DNA of 64,000 nucleotides, taken from the NCBI RefSeq assembly GCF_003337485.1, contig NZ_QPJJ01000002.1, forward strand, positions 124,001 through 188,000, given 5' to 3'. Shown here piece after piece: positions 17,750 to 26,160 of this stretch. Source of the stretch: Saliterribacillus persicus (GTDB lineage: Bacteria; Bacillota; Bacilli; Bacillales; Amphibacillaceae). The notes beneath the pieces are model-generated. The model searched no databases. It was given only the letters and a program-made list of their open reading frames with translations, and had not been told where the DNA came from. Both the position numbers and the translations under genes were made by a program. Numbering within the stretch: position 1 is the stretch's first letter; each line of letters begins with the position of its first letter.

Positions 17750-18616
17750 TTGGAAGTTCTTGAACTAATCGATATCCATAAAAACATTAAAAGCCACAAA
17801 ATATTAACTGGTATTAACTTAAAAATGAATACTGGAGAAATCATTGGATTAATCGGCTCAAATGGTGCTGGTAAGAGTACACTTTTAAAAATTATCAGTA
17901 ATTTATTAAAACCCTCTGAAGGTGAAGTACTAATAAATAATATAAATGTACATGATAATTTTCAACAGGTAGCAAACGAAATTGGTTACCTAATCGAAGA
18001 ACCGGTTTTATATCCATATTTAACCGCAAAAGAGCACCTTCATTTGGCTTTGAAATTACATGGTAAACCTATAAATGATAAGCAAATAAACAGTCTCGCT
18101 ACTATGTTAGACATCACCCCTTTTTTACATAAAAAAACTAAGAATTATTCCATGGGAATGAAACAAAAATTAGGAATTGCATGCGCAGTTATCCATAATC
18201 CTGATATCGTTATTTTAGATGAACCTACTAACTCTATCGATATTAAGGGAATAAATTTAATTAAAAAGTTCATTCTACAACTCAAAAGTCAAGGAAAGCT
18301 TGTTATTGTCTCCAGTCATTTATTGCAGGAAATCAAAAATATCTGTGATCACTATATTATGATTGAAAACGGAGAATTGATAAATACTGATTCACTATCT
18401 ACTGCAAAATCTCAACAATATCTAATTTACTTTAAAGAAACACCAGAAACACAAAACAAATTGGAACCCTATTATCCGCTACACAAATCAAAAGAGTGTA
18501 TATCGATAGAGATTTCACATACCGACTTAAATAGTACGTTGAAATTTATAATGGATAATAATATTCATATTTCCGATATTGAAAAAGTTGAACTTTCATT
18601 TGAGAATTTTTTATAA
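17750..18616 (+). CDS. ABC exporter ATP-binding protein (bacitracin/lantibiotic-immunity type)
   Basis: A 288-residue ATPase with Walker A GSNGAGKST, a Q-loop in NEIGYLIEEP, the signature YSMGMKQKLGIACAV, Walker B IVILDEPTNSIDI and switch histidine in SSHLL. The C-terminal 70 residues resemble BcrA/NatA-type proteins. The start is a TTG with GAAAGGAAG upstream. The gene runs directly into an ABC-2 permease gene. Such pairs export peptide antibiotics or act in sodium or lantibiotic self-protection; no structural gene for a peptide is visible nearby. Confidence 0.88.
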   Translation: MEVLELIDIHKNIKSHKILTGINLKMNTGEIIGLIGSNGAGKSTLLKIISNLLKPSEGEVLINNINVHDNFQQVANEIGYLIEEPVLYPYLTAKEHLHLALKLHGKPINDKQINSLATMLDITPFLHKKTKNYSMGMKQKLGIACAVIHNPDIVILDEPTNSIDIKGINLIKKFILQLKSQGKLVIVSSHLLQEIKNICDHYIMIENGELINTDSLSTAKSQQYLIYFKETPETQNKLEPYYPLHKSKECISIEISHTDLNSTLKFIMDNNIHISDIEKVELSFENFL

Positions 18617-18636
18617 AACAAAAGAAGGTGAATAGT

Positions 18637-19410
18637 TTGATAGAGGTAATGAAAATAGAACTTTATAAGATCATAAAATCTAAACAATACATATTTTTAG
18701 TTGTTTCGTTATTTTTATTTATTATAGTTGCACTATTATTTATGTTCTATAATAGAGATCCAAATGAAATCAATTTATTTTCTTTGATATATCAGGTATT
18801 TGCCTTTAATTCAGATATATTCTTTCCAACAGTTTCTATCGCGTTTTTTTCTTCCATTATTACGAAAGAATTTCAAGATAAAACTATAAAAATGGTAATT
18901 GGATCTGTTTATACAAGACAAAATATAATTATTGGTAAATTTTTAGCATCAAGCATTGTTTTCTCTGTTGCTTTTTTGATTACAGTTTTGACAGCTTTCT
19001 TCATAGCATATTTACTTCCTATCAGTTCCATTATCTATATTGATTATGAACAACTAGGTACGTTGAATGTATTTGGCCGGATGATGTTAATTACATTATC
19101 CACATTAGTATTTTTAATATCGTTTGGTTCTTTTGCATTTTTAGTTGCTTTAATAGTTCGAAACCAAGGTTTGACCATGCTAATTGCTATAGGTTTATTA
19201 ATGTTCTATATACTAATTCCTTCTCCAGATTGGCTTACAGACTATATTTTTATTGGTAAGGGGGTAATGTTTTATACTGCATTTTCTTTTCTTGAGATCC
19301 CTTATCTTGAAGCTATAAAAACAGTTCTAGTGTGTATCTTGTATTTACTGACTTTTATTATTTGTAGCACGATTTTTTTTAACAGGTTTGAATTAAAGGA
19401 TGGTTCATAA
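18637..19410 (+). CDS. ABC-2 type permease partner of the ATPase
   Basis: About 257 residues with six hydrophobic segments and the N-terminal coupling region KIELYKIIKSKQ, followed by TKEFQDKTIKMVIGSVYTRQNIIIGKF. This pattern is seen in bacitracin-resistance/ABC-2 permeases (BcrB-like). The open frame begins at GTG 18628, which lies inside the AAGAAGGTG ribosome-binding site; TTG 18637 with about 6-nt spacing is preferred. It follows the ATPase by 20 bp and precedes the TPR gene by 1 bp. Confidence 0.8.
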   Translation: MIEVMKIELYKIIKSKQYIFLVVSLFLFIIVALLFMFYNRDPNEINLFSLIYQVFAFNSDIFFPTVSIAFFSSIITKEFQDKTIKMVIGSVYTRQNIIIGKFLASSIVFSVAFLITVLTAFFIAYLLPISSIIYIDYEQLGTLNVFGRMMLITLSTLVFLISFGSFAFLVALIVRNQGLTMLIAIGLLMFYILIPSPDWLTDYIFIGKGVMFYTAFSFLEIPYLEAIKTVLVCILYLLTFIICSTIFFNRFELKDGS

Positions 19411-19411
19411 A

Positions 19412-20152
19412 ATGACTAAAAAAAGCACACTTACATTTATTGTAATTTCTATTATTATAATCTCAGGAATAATCACTATAAATCTCTTTCAAGGAAAAGA
19501 TAAAATTTATCAACAAGGTGCAAGGTCGAATGAATCTCAAATAGAAAAACTAGAAATCTATTTAAAAGAAAATGAGGAAGATCCGACAGCTAATCTAAAT
19601 TTAGGATTACGATATTACCACGATCAACAATATAAAAAAGCAATTTCTAAGTATAAAAAAGTAATAGAACTTGAACCAGATAACGCCCTTGCTTGGCATA
19701 GATTAGCAAATACCCACGTTCTTCAGGAAGACTTTCAAAAAGCCTTTAACGTGAGACAAAAAGTGGTCGAACTCGAAGCAGACGCTACTTCATACCTTAA
19801 TCTGTCAACATTAGACGTATTATTTGAACCTTCGACTGCTCTCAAACATGCTAAAATCGCACTAGATTTAGCAGAAAAGTCGAAAGAAGATAATATAGAT
19901 TATTTTAAAATGTGGCATGATGCTTTACAACAATTTGATAAACAACAAAAAAGCGGTGATATTAGCGAAGGTTTTATTACTCTAATTAAAAGTGAAATTA
20001 GCTTAGAAAAAACCTTGTTATTAGAATATATCGGTAGAGCATTAAATGCTGATGTAAATAAAGAAACAGAAAACGAATTAGTTGAATTAAGAGGAAAAAT
20101 ACATTCTTATCAATCTAATATCTTAGACTATTCTGACTTATCAAGTGGTTGA
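19412..20152 (+). CDS. Membrane-anchored TPR protein in the ABC exporter operon
   Basis: About 246 residues. An N-terminal membrane helix (about residues 9-27) acts as an anchor or uncleaved signal. Tetratricopeptide units follow, clearest around residues 45-120 (NLNLGLRYYHDQQYKKAISKY, NALAWHRLANTHVLQEDFQKAF). The C-terminal third is helical and charged. ATG 19412 sits one base after the permease stop; the in-frame ATG 19400 would abut the ribosome-binding site. The tight linkage suggests a partner or scaffold of the transporter on the outside of the membrane (inference). I know of no named homologue. Confidence 0.7.
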   Translation: MTKKSTLTFIVISIIIISGIITINLFQGKDKIYQQGARSNESQIEKLEIYLKENEEDPTANLNLGLRYYHDQQYKKAISKYKKVIELEPDNALAWHRLANTHVLQEDFQKAFNVRQKVVELEADATSYLNLSTLDVLFEPSTALKHAKIALDLAEKSKEDNIDYFKMWHDALQQFDKQQKSGDISEGFITLIKSEISLEKTLLLEYIGRALNADVNKETENELVELRGKIHSYQSNILDYSDLSSG

Positions 20153-20380
20153 ACGATTATGCAACACTATTAAATAAACAATCTAAATTACGGTTAATTA
20201 TTCAGAAAGATTATTAATAACTTTGAAGTCAAAGTTATTATACAGCGAGTAATAGTATAAGGTATTTAATTGTATTATAGTATTCTAGAACGATAAATAT
20301 CCTCATTGTTAAAACACCAACTTTTACTTTAAGGATTATATTTCTTACGGTTTTCTTACTTTTGATTTGAGGTGCTATAT
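20153..20380. other. Short intergenic stretch, nothing recognised
   Basis: AT-rich spacer between the TPR gene and the small membrane protein gene. No convincing frame or terminator was found. Confidence 0.3.
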
Positions 20381-20686
20381 ATGAGAAATGCTACTACTAT
20401 AATATTTGGAAATTTAATTATCGCAACTTACCTTGGCATATATGGTCAAAGCGTAGCGGATTTTTTGAATGAAAATTTCATTAAAATCTCTCCGATTTTT
20501 TATTTAACTATTTTGACATTTACAAGCGTATTCTTATATTTAAGTTCATTTGTGTATACATACCTTCTTTACAAGAAAAAAAGAATTGAAAAAGATAAGA
20601 TAGATTTATATTTACCTGTAATTTTAGGAATTGGTTTGCTCACTTCATGTTGGTCATTATTTGTTTTAGCTATGTGGTGGGGGTAA
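20381..20686 (+). CDS. Small membrane protein with three helices, function unknown
   Basis: A 101-residue protein with hydrophobic segments near residues 6-25, 37-62 and 78-99 and a basic loop (KKKRIEKDK) between the second and third. ATG 20381 follows GAGGTGC; the frame extends to a GTG (20372) within that site. It ends 2 bp before the GrpB-family gene, so the two are probably co-transcribed. No family recognised. Confidence 0.55.
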   Translation: MRNATTIIFGNLIIATYLGIYGQSVADFLNENFIKISPIFYLTILTFTSVFLYLSSFVYTYLLYKKKRIEKDKIDLYLPVILGIGLLTSCWSLFVLAMWWG

Positions 20687-20688
20687 TA

Positions 20689-21198
20689 ATGTCAAATCCG
20701 GTTGTACATTTAAGTGATTATAATTCTGATTGGGAAAAACTATTTGATTTTGAAAAAAAGCAAATTATAGGTGTTATAGGTGATAAAATAAAAGATATTG
20801 AACATATCGGGAGTACTTCCATTAAGGGATTATTAGCTAAACCAATCATAGATATTATGATAGGTGTTGATGATCTAAACCTTGTATCAACTTTTATTAC
20901 TGCTCTAAGCGAAATTGAATTTGAATACATTCCAAAACCCGAATTAAAAGATAGATATTTTTTTAAAAAGGATTCTGGAGAGACGAGCATTTGTCATTTG
21001 CATATTTGTAAAATGAATAGTTATGAATGGACTGAGAAACTATTATTTCGAGATTATCTAAGAGAAAACCCTAAAGTGGCCAAAGATTATGCTTTGCTAA
21101 AAAGTGAACTTGCTTCTAAATATAAATATGATCGACCAACTTACACGAAAGAAAAGGAACCGTTTATTAAAGAAATAATTCAAATAGCTAAAGACTGA
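20689..21198 (+). CDS. GrpB (UPF0157) family nucleotidyltransferase-fold protein
   Basis: A 169-residue protein with the family hallmarks HIGSTSIKGLLAKPIIDIMIGV (nucleotidyltransferase GS...D-x-D-like core) and HLHICKMNSYEW, and the C-terminal YTKEKEPFIKEI. Members of this family have no settled function, although the fold implies transfer of a nucleotide. ATG 20689 with a GGGGG ribosome-binding site is chosen over the upstream in-frame start. Alone apart from the preceding small membrane gene. Confidence 0.85.
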   Translation: MSNPVVHLSDYNSDWEKLFDFEKKQIIGVIGDKIKDIEHIGSTSIKGLLAKPIIDIMIGVDDLNLVSTFITALSEIEFEYIPKPELKDRYFFKKDSGETSICHLHICKMNSYEWTEKLLFRDYLRENPKVAKDYALLKSELASKYKYDRPTYTKEKEPFIKEIIQIAKD

Positions 21199-21222
21199 AT
21201 TCGTCTGCGTTCTCGTAATTGC

Positions 21223-21258
21223 CAAAAAAACAAGCCTATATCATAAGATATAAGCTTA
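21223..21258 (-). terminator. Terminator of the sortase gene
   Basis: AAGCCTATATC (21232-21242) pairs with GATATAAGCTT (21247-21257). On the minus strand the stem is followed by a T7 run after TTG. It may also serve the GrpB gene from the other side. Confidence 0.75.
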
Positions 21259-21285
21259 TTTATCACTCTTATTTAATTCTAATTA

Positions 21286-21999
21286 TTATTGGCTACTTAC
21301 TAACTCTGTATAAACTACCAATCTTTCCTCATGTGTACCAGCTGCCTTATCGAAATCACCAGTACAAGTGATTAAGTTGAGCATTCGGCGAGAAGTGTAA
21401 CCGAAAATTTCAGATACTGGTGCACCATTTCTTTGGAAGGATTCCATTCCAACCACTTCAAATGTTATTTTTTTATCATTTTCGTCTTTAATGATAACTT
21501 CATCGCCAACCTCAAGACTATCTAACTCATAAAATACAGATGGACCCGTTCTATCATCTACGTGTCCTGCTATTACTGCACTGCCCCTATCACCAGGTTT
21601 CGTGCCAGGTTCAAACCAACCTGTATTGTCTACATTTTCTGGCACACCCATTTGACCATTCTCAATTCTACCCACTTTTTCAATATGAGCATCTACACTT
21701 ATAGATGGTATTTCAATTCGCATAGGATCAATTCCTAAATTCTCATCTTTTAAAATAGGAATATCACTCGTATCAACAGTCTTTACTTTCTCTTGCTCTT
21801 GTTCTTTTTCATTTTCATTTTCTTTTTTATCTTCTGTTTCTAATTGTTCGCTCTTTGCTTTGTCCACTTCGGGCTTTTCTTCTGCCGTTTCCTTTGCGTT
21901 AACTTCCTGACTATCTACAGATGCTTGTTCATCACCGGAACTAGCACAAGCTGTTAGAAAAAGTAAGAAGATTAATATAATCCAACATATCCTTTTCAT
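21286..21999 (-). CDS. Class F sortase carrying a lipoprotein signal
   Basis: A 237-residue protein. Residues 1-18 are a signal peptide ending in a lipobox (FLTAC). Residues 20-75 are a Glu/Lys/Gln-rich charged linker. The rest is a sortase beta-barrel, with the catalytic His in AVIAGHVDD, Cys in LITCTGDFD and Arg in EERLVVYTE. The compact catalytic domain and motif spacing fit class F sortases. Most sortases are held by a membrane helix; here a lipid anchor seems to do this. The gene lies just downstream of an LPxTG-like protein on the same strand, the probable substrate, with a hairpin between them. Confidence 0.82.
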   Translation of the reverse strand: MKRICWIILIFLLFLTACASSGDEQASVDSQEVNAKETAEEKPEVDKAKSEQLETEDKKENENEKEQEQEKVKTVDTSDIPILKDENLGIDPMRIEIPSISVDAHIEKVGRIENGQMGVPENVDNTGWFEPGTKPGDRGSAVIAGHVDDRTGPSVFYELDSLEVGDEVIIKDENDKKITFEVVGMESFQRNGAPVSEIFGYTSRRMLNLITCTGDFDKAAGTHEERLVVYTELVSSQ

Positions 22000-22026
22000 T
22001 CTTCACCACTCCTATAGACAAGTAAT

Positions 22027-22053
22027 GCCCCATCCATTAATACTAGATGGGGC
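22027..22053 (-). promoter_or_regulatory. Hairpin between substrate gene and sortase gene
   Basis: GCCCCATC and GATGGGGC form a perfect 8-bp stem 10 nt after the substrate stop. The T-run lies on the wrong side for a minus-strand terminator, so it looks more like an mRNA-stabilising or processing element, or a weak attenuator, between the two genes. Confidence 0.5.
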
Positions 22054-22063
22054 AAAAAATGTT

Positions 22064-23410
22064 TTACTTGTCAGTTTCTCTTCTCTGACGAAGGAAAACC
22101 ATTGCTGTAATAAGAACCATGAAGCCACTTAAGCTTGCCCAAGCCCATGACATTGAATCATTACTTGCTCCACCTAGACCTGTTTTAGGCATATCAGATG
22201 GCATTTCTGATTGGAATTTATCAGGGAATTGCATTACAATCCCACCAGAAAGCGTCTCAGATGCACCGTACATATGACCATAAGCTTCGCGAATACTTGA
22301 AAATGCTTCATCGTAATCTTCTGCTACATAGCTATCGAAAGCTGCAATCAATTGATCTACGTGCATTTGTAGTCCTTCTGCTAAACCTTCTTGTGGAACT
22401 TCTCCTTCAGTAGCTGTTGCAATAAAGGAAGAGAAGTCGTCACGATACTGTGCTAACTCTTCAAGTGCCGCTTCTTTTGCTGCTTCATCTTCAGCACCAG
22501 TTGCCTCTACATATTGAACGAAGTAACCAATGTGATCTGACCACATTTGTTTAAATTGCTCTCCTGCTTCTTCACCATATACGGAAGCAATTGCTGCACT
22601 AAGGTCGTCTGTATTCATGCTTAAAGCTTGTACAGATGCTTCGAAATCTTCTGACCCATCAATACCATTTTGCATAGCAATTGTAGCTATGCCAGCGTGT
22701 TCTGACATTAGGTGATTTAAGTCTGCTCTTAAATCTCCAGCTGGTGTAACTGCTTTGGTATTATTAAATTCTTCAGGGAACTGATCAACAATGGCAGATG
22801 ATAAACCTTTTGCTACCATATGCATATGACCAATTGCTTCTCTTTCATACGTATAAGCTTTTTCATAATCTCCAGCTACATAGCTGTCAAAAGCTCCGAT
22901 TAATTGATCTACGTGCATTTGTAAACCTTCCGCTAGAGAATCAGCTTCTAATCTTTCTTCCGTTGCACTCTCTAAAAATTGAGAGAAATCTTCTCTATAT
23001 TCCGATAATTCATCTAATGCTGCTTGTTTTGCTGCTTCATCTTCTTCTGCTGTTGCATTAACGTAATCTACGAAATAACCAATGTGTTCACTCCACATAT
23101 CATTAAATGCATTTCCTGCTTCTTCACCGTATACAGATGAGATAGCTCCTGATAAATCCTCTGTATTCGCATTTAGTGCTGCAACAGAACCTTCAAAATC
23201 TGCAGTACCTTCTGATCCGTTACGCATTGCTTCAATTGCTAAAAATGCGTGTTCACTTAACAGATGTCCTAAATCAGAGCGTAAATCCACCGCCGCTGTT
23301 TTTACTGTAGGTGTTTCTGTTGCTGTTTCTGCTTGTACAACTCCTGCTGTCGTCGGGATGAGTAATGGTACACTCAACGTAATGGCTATTGCTGTCTTTT
23401 TCAAATTCAT
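22064..23410 (-). CDS. Cell-wall-anchored protein with two His-conserving helical repeats and an MPKTG sorting signal
   Basis: A 448-residue exported protein. A signal peptide (about residues 1-27) is followed by two homologous domains of about 170 residues (about 43-213 and 225-395). Then come the sorting motif MPKTG, a hydrophobic helix and a basic tail (RQRRETDK). Each domain is all-helical and keeps histidines at matching positions: SEHAFL/SEHAGI, MWSEHIGYFV/MWSDHIGYFV, LQMHVDQLI in both, and AIGHMHM/AYGHMYG. Such a pattern suggests a four-helix bundle binding metal or haem, though no known family was identified. The neighbouring class F sortase probably attaches it to peptidoglycan. Confidence 0.75.
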   Translation of the reverse strand: MNLKKTAIAITLSVPLLIPTTAGVVQAETATETPTVKTAAVDLRSDLGHLLSEHAFLAIEAMRNGSEGTADFEGSVAALNANTEDLSGAISSVYGEEAGNAFNDMWSEHIGYFVDYVNATAEEDEAAKQAALDELSEYREDFSQFLESATEERLEADSLAEGLQMHVDQLIGAFDSYVAGDYEKAYTYEREAIGHMHMVAKGLSSAIVDQFPEEFNNTKAVTPAGDLRADLNHLMSEHAGIATIAMQNGIDGSEDFEASVQALSMNTDDLSAAIASVYGEEAGEQFKQMWSDHIGYFVQYVEATGAEDEAAKEAALEELAQYRDDFSSFIATATEGEVPQEGLAEGLQMHVDQLIAAFDSYVAEDYDEAFSSIREAYGHMYGASETLSGGIVMQFPDKFQSEMPSDMPKTGLGGASNDSMSWAWASLSGFMVLITAMVFLRQRRETDK

Positions 23411-23682
23411 GAAAACACTCCTTTTAATTTTTTTATTTTGTTTTCTACTTAGCTAACGGAGTGTTTTCCAAAATGGATCACTTTTTTTAAAAACTTTTTT
23501 ATTTTTTTATGAAATTCCATCTAAAGGTATTAGCTTATCGATTGGTATAATAGGCTTCTACAGTGTTTTATGAATTTATATAATTTCTACACATATAGAA
23601 ATTTTTCCTTCGTTTCTCTCTAAAAAAGTATATAAGTTTATTAAAATTACGGATAAGATTTAAAAATAATCCAAACAAATTC
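23411..23682. other. AT-rich divergent intergenic region
   Basis: It separates the wall-protein gene (minus) from the sigma-factor gene (plus). T-rich runs dominate. Apart from the ECF-type promoter starting at 23683 I see no further feature. Confidence 0.3.
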
Positions 23683-23711
23683 TGAAACAATATTAAATCG
23701 ACTATCGTCTA
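23683..23711 (+). promoter_or_regulatory. ECF-type promoter, probably autoregulatory
   Basis: TGAAAC (23683-23688), a 17-bp spacer and CGTCTA (23706-23711) match promoters used by Bacillus ECF sigma factors of the SigM/SigW/SigX/SigV group. It lies just upstream of an ECF sigma gene, which implies positive autoregulation. Confidence 0.72.
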
Positions 23712-23753
23712 AGGGTCGAATTATTGAAATGTAGAGTAGAAAAGAGGGCAGTT

Positions 23754-24278
23754 ATGGAGATCAGTGAGAAAGAAGATTTACTAGAACAAATTATGATAGA
23801 GCATGGGAGTGATTTGGTTAGGTTGGCATTTAACTACGTAAAAGACAAAGAGACTGCAAAGGATATGGTTCAAAATACGTTCATCAAATGTTACGAGAAC
23901 TTAGATAACTTTCGTTTCGAATCAGCAATTAAAACATGGTTGTATAGAATCACAGTTAATCAGTGCAAAGATTATTTGAAAAGCTGGAACTATAGAAAAG
24001 TTCATGCGAAAAGTTTTTTTGGGAATGCTGTTAAGTCCATGTTTCCTTCCACAGAAGAGAAAGTAGTAAAAAATTCAGAGCACGAAGAAATTAAAAAAAT
24101 TATATTTTCTCTGCCTGAAAAGTATCGAGAAGTTATTTTTCTTTATTACTACGAATCTCTATCCATTAGTGAAATAGCCACAGTAACTGATCAAAAAATT
24201 AATACTGTTAAAACAAGGTTAACTAGAGCTAAGCAAAGGTTGAAAATCATAATGGAGGAGGCAAATATATATGGATAA
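23754..24278 (+). CDS. ECF RNA polymerase sigma factor
   Basis: About 174 residues with region 2 (LVRLAFNYVKDKETAKDMVQNTFIKCYENL, followed by IKTWLYRITVNQCKDYLKS) and region 4 (LPEKYREVIFLYYYESLSISEIATVTDQKINTVKTRLTRAKQRL). The open frame reaches a TTG at 23724, but ATG 23754 with AGAGGG upstream is a better start. It overlaps the anti-sigma gene by 8 bp. It is preceded by a matching ECF promoter. It probably answers a cell-envelope stress sensed by its partner. Confidence 0.92.
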   Translation: MEISEKEDLLEQIMIEHGSDLVRLAFNYVKDKETAKDMVQNTFIKCYENLDNFRFESAIKTWLYRITVNQCKDYLKSWNYRKVHAKSFFGNAVKSMFPSTEEKVVKNSEHEEIKKIIFSLPEKYREVIFLYYYESLSISEIATVTDQKINTVKTRLTRAKQRLKIIMEEANIYG

Positions 24279-25149
24279 CAATTTTAAAAAGGAGTTATTT
24301 TCATATATGGATGAGGAAGAGTTAATCTTTAGTAAAGAGGACAGAAAGAAAACAATCAACAAAATTCAGGAAAAAAAGAAGAGAAAACACAGTAACAATA
24401 CTTTCATTCGTATTAAAAAAGGTTATTTAGCTCCGATATTAGGTACTGCAATAGCTTTGATCATAGCAATCGGCTTACTTTTACCTAATTTAAATACTAC
24501 TAATGAAATAAGCCAAGAAAATACGGACAAACAACAAGCGACTGAACAAGAGGACATTTCGTTTTCAGCATTATTAATGAGCAAAGATTCAGGTAATCGT
24601 GGAAGTGATTTAAATATATTAATCACTTATAATAGTAATAATGATTTGATCAATTTAATATCTATTCCTCCTGATACGTATGTTGATATTTTTAATCCTG
24701 TAGGAAAAGTAGTAGCTAAGGATAAACTGCTCCATGCTAGTGCTATTAATTTAGAGCCTGAACCAGTATTGGCCACTGTATCAAACTTATTCGATCTTCC
24801 TATTGATTATTATTCCGTTATACCAATAGAAGAAATTTACACAGTACTAGGAATCACAAAAGATAGTGAAAAAGTCGATATTATTCAAAAAAATGAAATT
24901 GGAAACTTGATAAAAGAACGATTATCTATCTCCAAATTTAAAAGTCTACTTGAAAAAAGTGAAACTAATATTCCACGTGACATAAATAATCAAATTGAAT
25001 TGAGTGAAAGCTCTAAATCAATAAACGTTATCGATATGAAGGATGGGTTGGAAGAGAAATTGATAAATGAAATCTATTACGTAGAATTTAAAGAAGATTT
25101 TCTAGAAACTATATCTAATGATTTAAAACAGCACTTAAATCAGAAATAG
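24271..25149 (+). CDS. Putative anti-sigma factor with an LCP-like extracytoplasmic domain
   Basis: A 292-residue single-pass protein. A short cytoplasmic part (residues 1-50, basic KKKRKH cluster) contains no zinc-binding motif. A membrane helix spans about residues 51-72. The outside part has ILITYNSNNDLINLISIPPDTYVDI, a KLLHASAI turn and LFDLPIDYYSVIPIEEIYTVLGI, the order of landmarks of LytR-CpsA-Psr (LCP) domains. Key arginines of active LCP ligases seem to be absent, so it may be a sensor rather than an enzyme. Overlap with the sigma gene (8 bp) argues for an anti-sigma role. The combination is unusual. Confidence 0.65.
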   Translation: MDNNFKKELFSYMDEEELIFSKEDRKKTINKIQEKKKRKHSNNTFIRIKKGYLAPILGTAIALIIAIGLLLPNLNTTNEISQENTDKQQATEQEDISFSALLMSKDSGNRGSDLNILITYNSNNDLINLISIPPDTYVDIFNPVGKVVAKDKLLHASAINLEPEPVLATVSNLFDLPIDYYSVIPIEEIYTVLGITKDSEKVDIIQKNEIGNLIKERLSISKFKSLLEKSETNIPRDINNQIELSESSKSINVIDMKDGLEEKLINEIYYVEFKEDFLETISNDLKQHLNQK

Positions 25150-25176
25150 CTTTGTGAAGCTAACTGTCACAGATTG

Positions 25177-25220
25177 AATGTCAGGATATTAACTTTTAAT
25201 AATATATCCTGGCATTTTTT
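25177..25220 (+). terminator. Terminator of the ECF sigma/anti-sigma operon
   Basis: AATGTCAGGATAT (25177-25189) pairs with ATATCCTGGCATT (25203-25215; G-T pair included), followed by T6. Confidence 0.8.
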
Positions 25221-25405
25221 ATGTCCCTGTCGATCAAGATCTATTATTGATTTAGTCTTTGTTTATTTGTACGACTTAATTATTTTTTTAGTCTGGTGAA
25301 AAGTATCTTTTAGTATACGTACACTAGATTAATTCAAAACTGTAGTGAACACCTTAAGGGTGGATACGTATTTGATACTATTCATTAAATAACGTTTTTT
25401 CATTC

Positions 25406-25484
25406 TACAATTTGGTTAATTGTAGAAGAAAGTTGACTCTTTTATATTTATTATGTAATATATAAATTGCATATGTAATATATA
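25406..25484 (+). promoter_or_regulatory. Promoter and repeat operators of the XRE/membrane-protein pair
   Basis: A promoter TTGACT (25433-25438), 17-bp spacer and TAATAT (25456-25461) is embedded in repeats. The 13-mer TATGTAATATATA occurs at 25452-25464, covering the -10, and again at 25472-25484, exactly 20 bp later. Upstream, CTACAAT and ATTGTAG form a dyad near 25406-25427. The pattern fits autorepression by the XRE protein. Confidence 0.6.
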
Positions 25485-25507
25485 TGTAACATTAAGTGGG
25501 TGAACTT

Positions 25508-25702
25508 ATGAGAAATAACGTAAAAATTTCGAGAATAAAGTCTTCAATTAACCAAGAACAATTAGCAAAAAAGGTTGGAGTAACTCGACAAACAATTGGA
25601 CTCATAGAAAAAGGTGAATATAATCCATCCTTAAAGCTTTGTATTTCGATAGCAATAGAACTGAATAAAACATTAGATGAATTATTTTGGGAGGTGGAGT
25701 AA
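25508..25702 (+). CDS. XRE-family helix-turn-helix repressor
   Basis: A 64-residue protein that is almost only a Cro/C1-type HTH (NQEQLAKKVGVTRQTIGLIEKGEYNPSLKLCISIAIELNKTLDELF). ATG 25508 follows GGTGA; a GTG at 25496 is also in frame. Small XRE proteins of this kind usually control the membrane-protein gene directly downstream, as here (stop and next start 2 bp apart). Confidence 0.85.
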   Translation: MRNNVKISRIKSSINQEQLAKKVGVTRQTIGLIEKGEYNPSLKLCISIAIELNKTLDELFWEVE

Positions 25703-25704
25703 TA

Positions 25705-26160
25705 ATGAAAACATGGATATCTTTTTTATTGCCAGAAGATGAATATAAGGAAAAAAAGGTGCTTCATTTTATTTCAGAAGGAGCGATAATCCTATTTGTT
25801 TACTTGATAGCTATGCTTTTTTTAAATAGATATTTTAATTTCACCATCGAAGTAGTTTTATTAACTTCCATTGCTATTTTTCTTTTTTATGTGTATGGAA
25901 GATATATAATATCAGGTATTGAATATACAGAGGTCTCAACCAAAAAGTCTTACAGAAAAGAATTAAAAGTCATTCTTGTTAGAATATCTACTTTTATTGG
26001 ATTGTTTTTGTTGGCGAGTTTAGTCTTTACCGGAGTCCCTGGTAATAGAAATGAATGGATTGATGGAGCAGGTTTATTATTAGGTATAAGTATTGTTATG
26101 TTCTCTTCAAACTTTATTTCATTGAGGAGTTCTTATAAAAAAAATAAAGAGCTATTATAA
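25705..26160 (+). CDS. Four-helix membrane protein paired with the XRE repressor
   Basis: A 151-residue protein with hydrophobic segments near residues 26-43, 49-69, 93-113 and 121-142. ATG 25705 has GGAGGTGG upstream. It resembles DUF-type integral membrane proteins that follow small XRE repressors in many Firmicutes, sometimes stress-induced, but I cannot name the family. Probably co-transcribed with the repressor under the repeats at 25452-25484. Confidence 0.6.
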   Translation: MKTWISFLLPEDEYKEKKVLHFISEGAIILFVYLIAMLFLNRYFNFTIEVVLLTSIAIFLFYVYGRYIISGIEYTEVSTKKSYRKELKVILVRISTFIGLFLLASLVFTGVPGNRNEWIDGAGLLLGISIVMFSSNFISLRSSYKKNKELL

